Shown piece after piece: positions 27,067-35,017 of a stretch of 64,000 nucleotides of DNA. Source of the stretch: Kineosporiaceae bacterium (GTDB lineage: Bacteria > Actinomycetota > Actinomycetes > Actinomycetales > Kineosporiaceae); assembly GCA_016713225.1 (NCBI GenBank), contig JADJPO010000003.1:310001-374000 (forward strand). The letters are read 5' to 3'. A program made the position numbers and the translations under genes. Each line of letters opens with the position of its first letter. Position 1 is the first letter of the stretch. The notes beneath the pieces were generated by a model. It had not been told where the DNA came from. It was given only the letters and a program-made list of their open reading frames with translations, and searched no databases.

Positions 27067-27808
27067 ATGGCTGAGCCGCTCGTCGTGATGTCGAAGGTGA
27101 ACAAGCACTTCGGCGATCTCCACGTGCTGCGGGACATCGATCTCGAGGTCGGCCGGGGCGAGGTGCTGATCCTGATCGGCCCCTCGGGGTCGGGCAAGTC
27201 CACGTTGTGCCGCACGATCAACCGTCTCGAGACCTTCGAAACCGGAACGATCACGATTGACGGCACCCCCCTTCCCGAGGAGGGCAAAGCGCTGGCCCAG
27301 CTGCGGGCCGACGTGGGCATGGTGTTCCAGAGCTTCAACCTGTTCGCCCACAAGACCATCCTCGAGAACGTCACCCTCGGCCCGATCAAGGTGCGCAAGC
27401 AACCAGAAGAAGCTCGCCGACGCCGAGGCGATGGAGCTGCTCGAGCGGGTCGGCATCCATGCTCAGGCCGCCAAGTACCCCGCCCAGCTCTCCGGCGGTC
27501 AGCAGCAGCGGGTCGCCATCGCGCGGTCGCTGGCCATGAACCCCAAGGTCATGCTGTTCGACGAGCCCACCTCCGCCCTCGACCCCGAGATGATCAACGA
27601 GGTGCTGGACGTGATGGTCAAGCTCGCCGAGAGCGGCATGACCATGATCGTGGTGACTCACGAGATGGGCTTCGCCCGCAAGGCGGCCAATCGCGTGGTG
27701 TTCATGTCGGACGGTCAGATCGTCGAGCAGGCGCCGCCGCAGCAGTTCTTCACCGCCCCGACGAGCGATCGGGCCAAGGACTTCCTCAGCAAGATCCTCA
27801 CCCACTAG
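27067..27808 (+). CDS. gluA: Glutamate-type amino-acid ABC transporter ATPase, frameshifted
   Basis: ATPase of the polar amino-acid importer. From ATG 27067 the first frame gives Walker A GPSGSGKST and the Q loop GMVFQSFNLFAHKT. Near 27400 it breaks, and the next frame continues with QKKLADAEAMELLERVG, the LSGGQQQR signature, Walker B VMLFDEPTSALDPE and the H loop VVTHEMGFA, ending at 27808. Dropping one base in AAGCAACC restores one protein of about 246 residues, the normal size. Every catalytic motif is intact across both frames, which favours a sequencing indel. It heads the gluABCD operon. Confidence 0.85.
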
Positions 27809-27895
27809 CCACCACGCGAGCCGGGGCGCTCCCGCTCGGACGGTGCCGGCCGGTGCTCATCGGGCACGGGATCGGCAGGACAGAAGGGGAACTCA

Positions 27896-28735
27896 TTGAA
27901 GATCACACGACGTCGTCTCGCCGCTCTCGGTGCCACGGCCGCTCTGGCGGTGGGCCTGACTGCCTGTGGCGGGTCCGATGCCACGACGAGCTCGGGCAGT
28001 GGTGCGGGTGGGCTGAAGATCGGGATCAAGATCGATCAGCCGGGCCTGGGCCTGAAGCAGGGCAGCGACTACAAGGGCATGGACATCGACGTGGCCACGT
28101 ACGTTGCCGGCAAGCTCGGCACCACGGCTGACAAGATCACCTGGGTGCCGGCGCCGAGCGCCCAGCGTGAGACGTTGATCGAGACCGGTCAGGTCGATCT
28201 GGTGGTGGCCACGTACTCGATCACCGACACCCGCAAGCAGAAGGTCTCCTTCGCCGGCCCGTACTTCATCGCCGGGCAGGACCTCTTGGTCCGGGCCGAC
28301 GACACGTCCATCACGGGACCTGAGGCCATGACCGGCAAGAAGCTGTGTTCGGTCAAGGGATCGACCTCGGCCCAGAAGGTCAAGGACAAGTACCCCGGCG
28401 TCAACCTGCAGGAGTTCGGCACCTACTCGGAGTGCGTCGCTGCCCTGGTCTCCAAGGGCGTCGATGCCTTGACCACCGACGACACGATCCTGGCCGGGTA
28501 TGCCGCCCAGGCCCAGTACACGGGCAAGCTCAAGGTCGTGGGCAAGACCTTCTCCGAGGAGCGCTACGGCATCGGCCTCAAGAAGGGCGACACGGCGCTG
28601 TGCCAGAAGGTCACCGACGCGGTGAACGCCATGATCAAGGACGGCGCCTGGCAGAAGGCCGTGGACGCCAACCTCGGCCCCGCCGGGTACAAGCCGGGAG
28701 CCGGTAACCCGCCCACGCCGGACGCCTGCGCCTGA
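27896..28735 (+). CDS. gluB: Amino-acid ABC transporter substrate-binding lipoprotein (glutamate type)
   Basis: 279 residues with a Tat-like RRR start, a lipobox LTAC with lipidated Cys24, and the periplasmic-binding fold of family 3 (FKGMDIDVATYVA-like segment, TYSITDTRKQKVSFAGPYFIAGQDLLV). It delivers glutamate or a related amino acid to the permeases downstream. The start is a TTG at 27896 behind AAGGGGAAC. A strong hairpin after the stop separates it from gluC. Confidence 0.9.
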   Translation: MKITRRRLAALGATAALAVGLTACGGSDATTSSGSGAGGLKIGIKIDQPGLGLKQGSDYKGMDIDVATYVAGKLGTTADKITWVPAPSAQRETLIETGQVDLVVATYSITDTRKQKVSFAGPYFIAGQDLLVRADDTSITGPEAMTGKKLCSVKGSTSAQKVKDKYPGVNLQEFGTYSECVAALVSKGVDALTTDDTILAGYAAQAQYTGKLKVVGKTFSEERYGIGLKKGDTALCQKVTDAVNAMIKDGAWQKAVDANLGPAGYKPGAGNPPTPDACA

Positions 28736-28751
28736 GAAGCGCTCACGATTC

Positions 28752-28793
28752 CCCGGACGCCGACCGCCACGGCCCAGGTGGTCGGCGTCCGGG
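28752..28793 (+). terminator. Strong hairpin between gluB and gluC
   Basis: Perfect 14-bp arms (CCCGGACGCCGACC 28752-28765, GGTCGGCGTCCGGG 28780-28793) and a 14-nt loop. Within the operon it probably stabilises the gluB message or partly terminates, giving more binding protein than permease. Confidence 0.7.
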
Positions 28794-28820
28794 CCCTGAT
28801 CGAGAGGGAGGTGGGTGGCG

Positions 28821-29483
28821 ATGAGCGACATCCTCGCCAGGTATGACATCGCTGCGGCCTTCTGGGTGACCGTCCAGTTGGGCGTGCTCTCGGCCCTGGG
28901 GGCGCTGCTACTGGGCACCGTGGTAGCCGTTCTCCGGGTCTCACCCGTCGCCAGTCTGCGCACGCTGGGCACGGCGTACGTGAACCTGATCCGCAACACT
29001 CCGCTCACCCTCTTGATGGTGCTGAGCATTCTCGGGCTGAGCTTCATCATGGGCCTGAGCCTGGATGACGACTTCGCCCGCAACGGATTCCGCTGGGCGG
29101 TGGTGATGCTCTCGGTCTACCACGCGGCCTTCGTGTGTGAGGCGCTGCGCAGCGGTGTCAACACCGTGCCGGTGGGTCAGGCGGAAGCGGCTCGCTCGAT
29201 CGGGTTGACCTTCGCTCAGAGCTTGCGCGAGGTGATCCTGCCGCAGGCGTTCCGCGGCGCCATCGCGCCGCTGGGGTCCACCCTCATCGCGCTCGTCAAG
29301 AACACCACCGTGGCGGCGGTGATCGGGGTATCCGAAGCTGCCGGCCTGCTGTCCGAGATCGTCGAGAACGAGGGCAGCTCGCTGTTCATCTTCCTGATCT
29401 TCGCGGGTGGCTTCGTGATCCTGACCCTGCCGCTGGGCATCGGGTTCACCAGCCTGTCGCGGCGATTGGCGGTGAAGCGATGA
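28821..29483 (+). CDS. gluC: Amino-acid ABC transporter permease (GluC type)
   Basis: 220-residue inner-membrane permease of the His/Glu/Gln family. The EAA motif is seen in EAARSIGLTFAQSLREVILPQAFR, preceded by VNLIRNTPLTLLMV. ATG 28821 is favoured over GTG 28815 because GGGAGG is 9 nt from it. It overlaps gluD by 4 bp. Confidence 0.9.
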   Translation: MSDILARYDIAAAFWVTVQLGVLSALGALLLGTVVAVLRVSPVASLRTLGTAYVNLIRNTPLTLLMVLSILGLSFIMGLSLDDDFARNGFRWAVVMLSVYHAAFVCEALRSGVNTVPVGQAEAARSIGLTFAQSLREVILPQAFRGAIAPLGSTLIALVKNTTVAAVIGVSEAAGLLSEIVENEGSSLFIFLIFAGGFVILTLPLGIGFTSLSRRLAVKR

Positions 29484-30385
29484 GCGCCCAGGCGGTTCTC
29501 TTCGATGCCCCCGGCCCCAAGGCCCGGCTGCGTCATCGCCTGCTGACGATTCTCGGGCTGCTGCTGGCGGTGTTCGGACTCGTCCTGGTGCTGCGCAAGA
29601 TGGCCGACGCCCAGCAGTTGCAGGGCTTCATGTGGACGGCGTTCCTCGAACCGGATGCCTGGGTGAACTACCTGCTGCCCGGGTTGTGGGGCACGATCCG
29701 CGCGGCGGCCCTGGCCATCGTGCTGGCCTTCGGTTTCGGGCTGATCTTCGGCATGGGCCGGCTGTCGACCCACGTCGCGATCCGCGCCGTGAGCGGGGCC
29801 ATCGTGGAGTTCTTCCGCGCCGTCCCGGTGCTGATCATGATGATCTTCCTGGCCGGGGTGTTCTCGGCCAACAACGTCTTCCCGAACGCCTACAACCCGC
29901 TGGCCGCCGTCGTGGTCGCCCTGACCCTCTACAACGGCTCGGTGGTGGCCGAGCTGGTGCGCTCCGGCGTCCACTCGCTGCCCAGGGGGCAGGCCGAGGC
30001 CGGCCTGTCGATCGGGCTCAGCCCGGCGCAGACGCTGCGCTCGATCGAGCTGCCCCAGGCCCTCACCGCGATGCTCCCCGCCCTGATCGGCCAACTCGTG
30101 GTGGCGTTGAAGGACACCGCGTTGGGCTATCAGATCACCTATCTCGAGTTGCTGAACTGGTCGAAGTCGTTGGGCTCGGCCTATGCCAACACGGTGCCGG
30201 CCTATCTGTTCGCCGCGTTGATCTTCATCGTCATCAACTACTCGCTCACCGCCGTGGCAGCCCGAGTCGAGCAGCGGATGCGCCGCCGAGGGCGCACGCC
30301 GATCACGGCTGTTCCAGGGTTGGTGGGTGCCGAGGCCGAGGTGGATGCCGCGCCCGTGGTGGTGGGTCGGTCCACCACGGGGTGA
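29480..30385 (+). CDS. gluD: Amino-acid ABC transporter permease (GluD type)
   Basis: 301 residues; the second permease subunit, forming a heterodimer with GluC. It has a longer N-terminal segment with an extra helix and the EAA loop EAGLSIGLSPAQTLRSIELPQAL. The start overlaps the gluC stop (ATGA). The C-terminal 45 residues are polar and cytoplasmic. Last gene of the import operon. Confidence 0.9.
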   Translation: MSAQAVLFDAPGPKARLRHRLLTILGLLLAVFGLVLVLRKMADAQQLQGFMWTAFLEPDAWVNYLLPGLWGTIRAAALAIVLAFGFGLIFGMGRLSTHVAIRAVSGAIVEFFRAVPVLIMMIFLAGVFSANNVFPNAYNPLAAVVVALTLYNGSVVAELVRSGVHSLPRGQAEAGLSIGLSPAQTLRSIELPQALTAMLPALIGQLVVALKDTALGYQITYLELLNWSKSLGSAYANTVPAYLFAALIFIVINYSLTAVAARVEQRMRRRGRTPITAVPGLVGAEAEVDAAPVVVGRSTTG

Positions 30386-30413
30386 CCTGACCTCAGGGGT
30401 GACTCTCGCGCCG

Positions 30414-30419
30414 TAGGCT
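30414..30419 (+). promoter_or_regulatory. -10 hexamer of miaB
   Basis: TAGGCT ends 9 nt before ATG 30429, implying a 5' leader of only about 3 nt. Confidence 0.5.
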
Positions 30420-30428
30420 GGTGCGGCC

Positions 30429-31937
30429 ATGACGTCACCCGAACCCACCACGCCGCGCACCTACCAGGTGCGCACCTACGGCTGTCAGATGAACGTGCAC
30501 GACTCCGAGCGCATCTCGGGTCTGCTCGAGGGCGCGGGGTACGTGCGCGCCGCCGACGACGCCGAACCCGCCGACGTCGTCGTGTTCAACACGTGTGCGG
30601 TGCGCGAGAACGCCGACAACAAGCTTTACGGCAACCTCGGTCACCTCGCCCCGGCCAAGGCGGCCCGCCCCGGCATGCAGATCGCGGTCGGTGGATGCCT
30701 GGCCCAGAAGGACCGCGACACCATCGTGCGCAAGGCGCCCTGGGTCGACGTGGTGTTCGGCACCCACAACGTCGGCTCACTGCCCGCGCTGCTCGACCGC
30801 GCCCGCCACAACCAGCAGGCCCAGGTCGAGATCCTCGAGTCGCTGCAGGTCTTTCCCTCCACGCTGCCCACGCGCCGCGAGTCGCCGTACGCCGCCTGGG
30901 TCTCGATCAGTGTCGGGTGCAACAACACGTGCACCTTCTGCATCGTGCCGAGCCTGCGCGGCACCGAACGCGATCGCCGCCCGGGCGACATCCTGGCCGA
31001 GATCGAGGCCCTGGTCGCCGAGGGTGCCATCGAGGTCACGCTGCTCGGCCAGAACGTCAACACCTACGGCGTCGAGTTCGGTGACCGGGGTGCCTTCGCC
31101 AAACTGCTGCGGGCCTGCGGTGAGGTCGACCACCTGGAACGGGTGCGTTTCACCAGCCCGCACCCGGCGGCGTTCACCGACGACGTGATCGAGGCGATGG
31201 CCGGTACGGCCAACGTCATGCCGCAGTTGCACATGCCGCTGCAGTCCGGCTCGGACCGGCTGCTCAAGGCGATGCGGCGCTCGTACCGCAGTGAACGATT
31301 CCTGGGCATCCTCGATCGGGTCCGAGCCGCCATCCCGGACGCCGCGATCAGCACCGACATCATCGTCGGCTTCCCGGGTGAGACCGAGGCCGACTTCGAG
31401 GCCACGCTCGAGGTGGTGGCGGCGTCCCGGTTCGCGCAGGCGTTCACCTTCCAGTACTCACCCCGCCCCGGGACGCCGGCCGCCACGCTGCCCGATCAGG
31501 TTCCCAAAGCCGTTGTGCAGCAACGGTACGAGCGGTTGGTGGCGTTGCAGGAGGAGATCAGCTGGGCCGAGAACCGCGCCCAGGAACAGCGGGTGCTCGA
31601 CGTCCTGGTCGCCGAGGGCGAGGGCCGCAAGGACCAGGCCACCGCCCGGCTGTCCGGTCGCGCCCGAGACGGCCGGCTGGTGCACTTCGCGCTCCCGGAC
31701 ACCGTGGCGGCTGTGGCCGGGGCGGGCGGCCCGCTCCGCCCCCGGCCGGGGGACGTCGTCACGGTGCAGGTGACCTACGGTGCGCCGCACCACCTGGTGG
31801 CGGACGGCGTGCTGACCGGTGGCCCGTTCGAGGTTCGCCGCACCCGTGCCGGGGACGCCTGGGCCGAGCGCGCGGCGGCCACGCGCCGTCCGGCGACCGG
31901 GATCGCGATCCCGGTGGTGCAGCCCGCACAGCAGTGA
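30429..31937 (+). CDS. miaB: tRNA-2-methylthio-N6-dimethylallyladenosine synthase MiaB
   Basis: 502 residues. A radical-SAM methylthiotransferase acting on i6A37 of tRNAs. N-terminal cysteines in TYGCQMNVHDSERI, VFNTCAVRENADNKLYG and VGGCLAQKD; radical-SAM motif GCNNTCTFCIVPSLRG near residues 163-178; C-terminal TRAM domain. The stop codon lies in the left arm of a hairpin. miaA, the prenyltransferase that makes its substrate, follows 460 bp downstream, as is usual in actinobacteria. Confidence 0.96.
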   Translation: MTSPEPTTPRTYQVRTYGCQMNVHDSERISGLLEGAGYVRAADDAEPADVVVFNTCAVRENADNKLYGNLGHLAPAKAARPGMQIAVGGCLAQKDRDTIVRKAPWVDVVFGTHNVGSLPALLDRARHNQQAQVEILESLQVFPSTLPTRRESPYAAWVSISVGCNNTCTFCIVPSLRGTERDRRPGDILAEIEALVAEGAIEVTLLGQNVNTYGVEFGDRGAFAKLLRACGEVDHLERVRFTSPHPAAFTDDVIEAMAGTANVMPQLHMPLQSGSDRLLKAMRRSYRSERFLGILDRVRAAIPDAAISTDIIVGFPGETEADFEATLEVVAASRFAQAFTFQYSPRPGTPAATLPDQVPKAVVQQRYERLVALQEEISWAENRAQEQRVLDVLVAEGEGRKDQATARLSGRARDGRLVHFALPDTVAAVAGAGGPLRPRPGDVVTVQVTYGAPHHLVADGVLTGGPFEVRRTRAGDAWAERAAATRRPATGIAIPVVQPAQQ

Positions 31938-32001
31938 TCGCCGGGAATCGTGGTCTTCCCCGATAGCCCGGGGGAGAACGCCGATCCCACGGCGATCACT
32001 G
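31932..32001. terminator. Long imperfect hairpin after miaB
   Basis: A perfect 12-bp base stem (CAGTGATCGCCG 31932-31943 / CGGCGATCACTG 31990-32001) continues as an imperfect stem toward a GATAGC loop. The miaB stop is inside the left arm, and the convergent small gene at 32026 ends just beyond, so it can terminate both strands. Confidence 0.65.
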
Positions 32002-32025
32002 GTGACACGGTGGGGTAACGCAGGC

Positions 32026-32301
32026 TCAGACCTGCGGCTCCTCCGGGGCAGCGGCCTCGCGGCCCTTGATCAGCTCGTCGGCCTTGGCCTGGACGGCGTC
32101 GACCTTGTCGGCGAACTTGCCACCGGTGGCCGCGTCGACGGCGTCCCCGGCCTTCGCGATCGCGGCGTCGGACAGGCCCTCGAGGTTGTCCTTGGCGGAC
32201 TCCAGCCCGTGCTTGGCGTGCTCCGTGGCGCTGGCGAGACCTTCCTTGGCCTGGTCGGCAAGCTCAGCGGCCTTGTTCTTCAGATCGTCGAACGCGCTCA
32301 T
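32026..32301 (-). CDS. MT0933-like antitoxin family small helical protein
   Basis: 91 residues, strongly helical and rich in Ala, Lys, Asp and Glu, with the motif KAGDAVDAATGGKFADKVD that marks the MT0933 (Rv0909-like) antitoxin family. No toxin gene is adjacent; many members occur alone, so an antitoxin role should not be assumed. It is convergent with miaB and divergent from miaA. Confidence 0.7.
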   Translation of the reverse strand: MSAFDDLKNKAAELADQAKEGLASATEHAKHGLESAKDNLEGLSDAAIAKAGDAVDAATGGKFADKVDAVQAKADELIKGREAAAPEEPQV

Positions 32302-32385
32302 GGCGTGATGTATCTCCCTGTTCGGAACGCCGCTGACCGCGGCTGTACGTCAACATCATGCCCGCTCCGCCCGACGCTGGCGTGC

Positions 32386-32391
32386 CAGACT
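32386..32391 (+). promoter_or_regulatory. Leaderless -10 hexamer of miaA
   Basis: CAGACT followed by exactly 6 nt and GTG 32398; nAnnnT form. Confidence 0.4.
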
Positions 32392-32397
32392 CACGTC

Positions 32398-33333
32398 GTG
32401 AGTCCTCCAGCCGTCGCGGCGGCACGATTCGCCGCCCCGGTGATCGCCGTGGTGGGACCGACCGCCTCGGGCAAGTCCGATCTCGCCGTCGAGCTGGCCG
32501 TGGTCCTGAACGGTGAGATCGTCAACGCGGATGCGATGCAGCTCTACCGCGGGATGGACATCGGCACCGCCAAACTCCCCGTGCCCGAACGCCGCGGCGT
32601 CCCGCATCACCAGCTCGACGTGCTCGAGGTGACCGACGAGGCGAGCGTCGCCGCCTATCAACGCGAGGCGCGGGCCGCGATCGAGGACATCCGCTCGCGC
32701 GGGCGGCGTCCGATCCTGGCCGGCGGCTCGGGTCTCTACCTCCGCGCGGTCCTGGACGAGCTGCAGATTCCCCCGACCGATCCCCGCGTGCGCGCCGCCC
32801 TCGAGACCGAGCTCGAGCAGATCGGCGCGACAGCCCTGCACACCCGGCTCGCCGAGCGCGACCCGGCCGCGGCGGTAGCGATCCTGCCGAGCAACGCGCG
32901 GCGCGTCGTCCGGGCGCTGGAGGTGATCGCCCTGACCGGGCGGCCGTTCACCGCGACCCTCCCCACCGGCGCCTACCACCAGCCCGCGATCCAGATCGGG
33001 CTGCAGGTGCCACGCCCGGTGCTCGACGAGCGGATCGCGACCCGGGTGGAGCGCATGTGGGACGCCGGGCTGGTCGCCGAGACGCGTGACCTCGCCGAGC
33101 TCCACGGCCTGCGCGCCGGCCGCACCGCCTCACGCGCCCTCGGCTATGCGCAGGTGCTGCAGCTGCTGGACGGCGAACTGGACGACGCCGCCGCGCGGCT
33201 GGCCACCGTCACCGCGACCCGGCGGTTCGCGCGGCGTCAGCTGTCGTGGTTCGGCCGCGACCCCCGCATCACCTGGCTCGACCACGACGCGGCCGACCTG
33301 ATCGCCCGGGCTGTGCAACGCTGTGCGCCATGA
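32398..33333 (+). CDS. miaA: tRNA dimethylallyltransferase MiaA
   Basis: 311 residues. Transfers a dimethylallyl group to A37 of tRNAs reading UNN codons. P-loop VVGPTASGKSDLAVELA near residues 18-34, catalytic region NADAMQLYRGMDIGTAK, then LAGGSGLYLRAVLD and GYAQVLQLLDGEL. GTG 32398 is chosen over a much longer upstream open stretch because that extension covers the opposite-strand gene and the hexamer fits. The stop overlaps dapF (ATGA). Confidence 0.95.
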   Translation: MSPPAVAAARFAAPVIAVVGPTASGKSDLAVELAVVLNGEIVNADAMQLYRGMDIGTAKLPVPERRGVPHHQLDVLEVTDEASVAAYQREARAAIEDIRSRGRRPILAGGSGLYLRAVLDELQIPPTDPRVRAALETELEQIGATALHTRLAERDPAAAVAILPSNARRVVRALEVIALTGRPFTATLPTGAYHQPAIQIGLQVPRPVLDERIATRVERMWDAGLVAETRDLAELHGLRAGRTASRALGYAQVLQLLDGELDDAAARLATVTATRRFARRQLSWFGRDPRITWLDHDAADLIARAVQRCAP

Positions 33334-34277
33334 CCTCGGCCTCGCCCCCGACGCTCGACGTGCCCTCGCCGCAGGCACCGACCTCGCCGCTGGCAGGCCT
33401 GTCGTGGGCCAAGGGCCACGGCACCGAGAACGACTTCGTCGTGCTGCCCGATCCCGACGGGCGCCTGCAGCTAGACGCGCCCGCGGTGCAGGCGCTGTGT
33501 GATCGTCGGGCCGGCCTGGGCGGCGACGGAATCCTGCGTGTCGTGCGCTCAGCCGAGGGCGAGGCCGGTCGCTGGTTCATGGACTACCGCAACGCCGACG
33601 GCTCACTCGCCGAGATGTGCGGCAACGGCATCCGGGTGTTCGTGCACTACCTGGTTCGCGCCGGACTGCTCGACCTCGCCGACGGCGACAGCATCGCGAT
33701 CGACACCCGCGCCGGGGTGAAGACCGTGCGTCGCGAGGGCGAGCAGTACGCCGTCGACCTCGGTCCGTGGCGGATCGAGGGCGGAACGGCTGCTGCCGAG
33801 GCGGGTAGCGACCGCACGGTGCACGCGCACGGGTCGTCCCTGGCGCAGGCCGGGCTCTCGGTGAACATCGGCAACCCCCACGTCGTGGTCGCCGTACCCG
33901 ACGTGGCCACCCTGCGCGCTCTCGACCTGACCCGGGCACCGGTGCTCGACCCGGTGGCGCCCGAAGGGGCCAACGTCGAGTTCGTCGTTCCCGGTCACGG
34001 CGTCGACCGGGACGCGGCCGGCCGGCCACTGGGTCACCTCGTCATGCGGGTGCACGAACGGGGCTCGGGTGAGACCCGCTCGTGCGGCACCGGCGCGGTC
34101 GCTGCGGTGCTGGCGGCGCGGGTCTGGGCCGGCGACGGTGCTCCCGACGAATGGACCGTCGACGTGCCGGGTGGCCGGTTACTGGTGCGGCTGGCGCAGG
34201 GCTCGCCGTTGGCGGGGGAGCACGCCGAGCTGGTCGGCCCGGCCCGGATCGTCGCCGAGGGCACGCTGCTCGGCTGA
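33330..34277 (+). CDS. dapF: Diaminopimelate epimerase
   Basis: 315 residues. Converts LL- to meso-diaminopimelate for lysine and peptidoglycan. The two catalytic cysteines lie in AEMCGNGIRVFVHYL and ETRSCGTGAVA. The first 25 residues are a Ser/Pro-rich extension before the conserved WAKGHGTENDFVVLPD. ATG 33330 overlaps the miaA stop. It ends in a hairpin shared with the convergent methyltransferase gene. Confidence 0.96.
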   Translation: MTSASPPTLDVPSPQAPTSPLAGLSWAKGHGTENDFVVLPDPDGRLQLDAPAVQALCDRRAGLGGDGILRVVRSAEGEAGRWFMDYRNADGSLAEMCGNGIRVFVHYLVRAGLLDLADGDSIAIDTRAGVKTVRREGEQYAVDLGPWRIEGGTAAAEAGSDRTVHAHGSSLAQAGLSVNIGNPHVVVAVPDVATLRALDLTRAPVLDPVAPEGANVEFVVPGHGVDRDAAGRPLGHLVMRVHERGSGETRSCGTGAVAAVLAARVWAGDGAPDEWTVDVPGGRLLVRLAQGSPLAGEHAELVGPARIVAEGTLLG

Positions 34278-34304
34278 GCTCCGGTGCGCACCGCGGCTCA
34301 GCCG
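34271..34304. terminator. Bidirectional hairpin between dapF and rsmC-like gene
   Basis: Stem CGGCTGAGC (34271-34279) / GCTCAGCCG (34296-34304), with the palindrome CGGTGCGCACCG in the loop. Both stop codons fall in or beside the stem. Confidence 0.6.
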
Positions 34305-34918
34305 GGTGACACCTCGAGCACGCGATATCCCTTCGCGCTGCCCAGGCGGCGGACCGTGTGCGACGGGAAGACCTCGGGCAGCAGCTGGGCGAGCCAGGCG
34401 TGCAGCGAGTCCGCACCGAGGTGGCGCTGCACCACGAGGTAGGCGTGACCGTCGTCGGTCAATCGGGGCAGCCACTGCTGCAGCAGTGCGTGCAGGGCCG
34501 GCTTGCCGATCCGGATCGGGGGGTTGGACCAGATGGCCGCGAACCGGAGGTCTGGCGCAACGTCCTGCGGGGCGGCGACGGTGATGTTCGTCAGGCCGTG
34601 GGTGGCAGCGTTCTCGGCGGTCAGCTCACGGGCCAACGGGTTCACGTCGACCGCCCAGATGTGGGCACCGGGGGAGTGCATCGCCAGCGTGAGGGCCAGC
34701 GGACCCCAACCACAGCCCAGGTCGAGCAGATGCCCCTCGGCGGGTGGGGCGGGCACGTCGCGCAGCAGCACCCGGGTGCCCAGGTCGAGCCGATCACCGC
34801 TGAACACGTTGCCTGCGGTGACCACGGCGACCTCACGCCCGGCGAGTCTCACCTCGAGGGTGCGCCGCTCGGCGGGGCCGGACTGCTGCTCGCTGAAGTA
34901 GTGCTCGCCGGAGGACAC
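34298..34918 (-). CDS. RsmC-like class I SAM-dependent methyltransferase
   Basis: 206 residues. SAM-binding motif LLDLGCGWGPLALTLA and the catalytic SNPPIRIGK motif place it with 16S rRNA guanine-N2 methyltransferases (RsmC/RlmG type), but only the catalytic half found in actinobacterial members is present. GTG 34918 is preferred to GTG 34924 because TAGGCT lies 6 nt before it. Convergent with dapF and divergent from hflX. Confidence 0.85.
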   Translation of the reverse strand: MSSGEHYFSEQQSGPAERRTLEVRLAGREVAVVTAGNVFSGDRLDLGTRVLLRDVPAPPAEGHLLDLGCGWGPLALTLAMHSPGAHIWAVDVNPLARELTAENAATHGLTNITVAAPQDVAPDLRFAAIWSNPPIRIGKPALHALLQQWLPRLTDDGHAYLVVQRHLGADSLHAWLAQLLPEVFPSHTVRRLGSAKGYRVLEVSPG

Positions 34919-34924
34919 CGGCAC

Positions 34925-34930
34925 AGCCTA
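34925..34930 (-). promoter_or_regulatory. Leaderless -10 hexamer of the rsmC-like gene
   Basis: Minus-strand TAGGCT, then 6 nt (GTGCCG), then GTG 34918. Confidence 0.55.
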
Positions 34931-35017
34931 GGCCAGCGGCCGGGCCTGCTCGAGGGGCGAAGCCCAGCCGCTAATCACGTGGCGTGACCGCGGGATGCCT
35001 GAGAGGCTGAGGGAGCC

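Noticed and set aside
32026..32301. A toxin-antitoxin system at the MT0933-like gene
   Set aside because: No partner toxin gene is next to it; miaB and miaA flank it.
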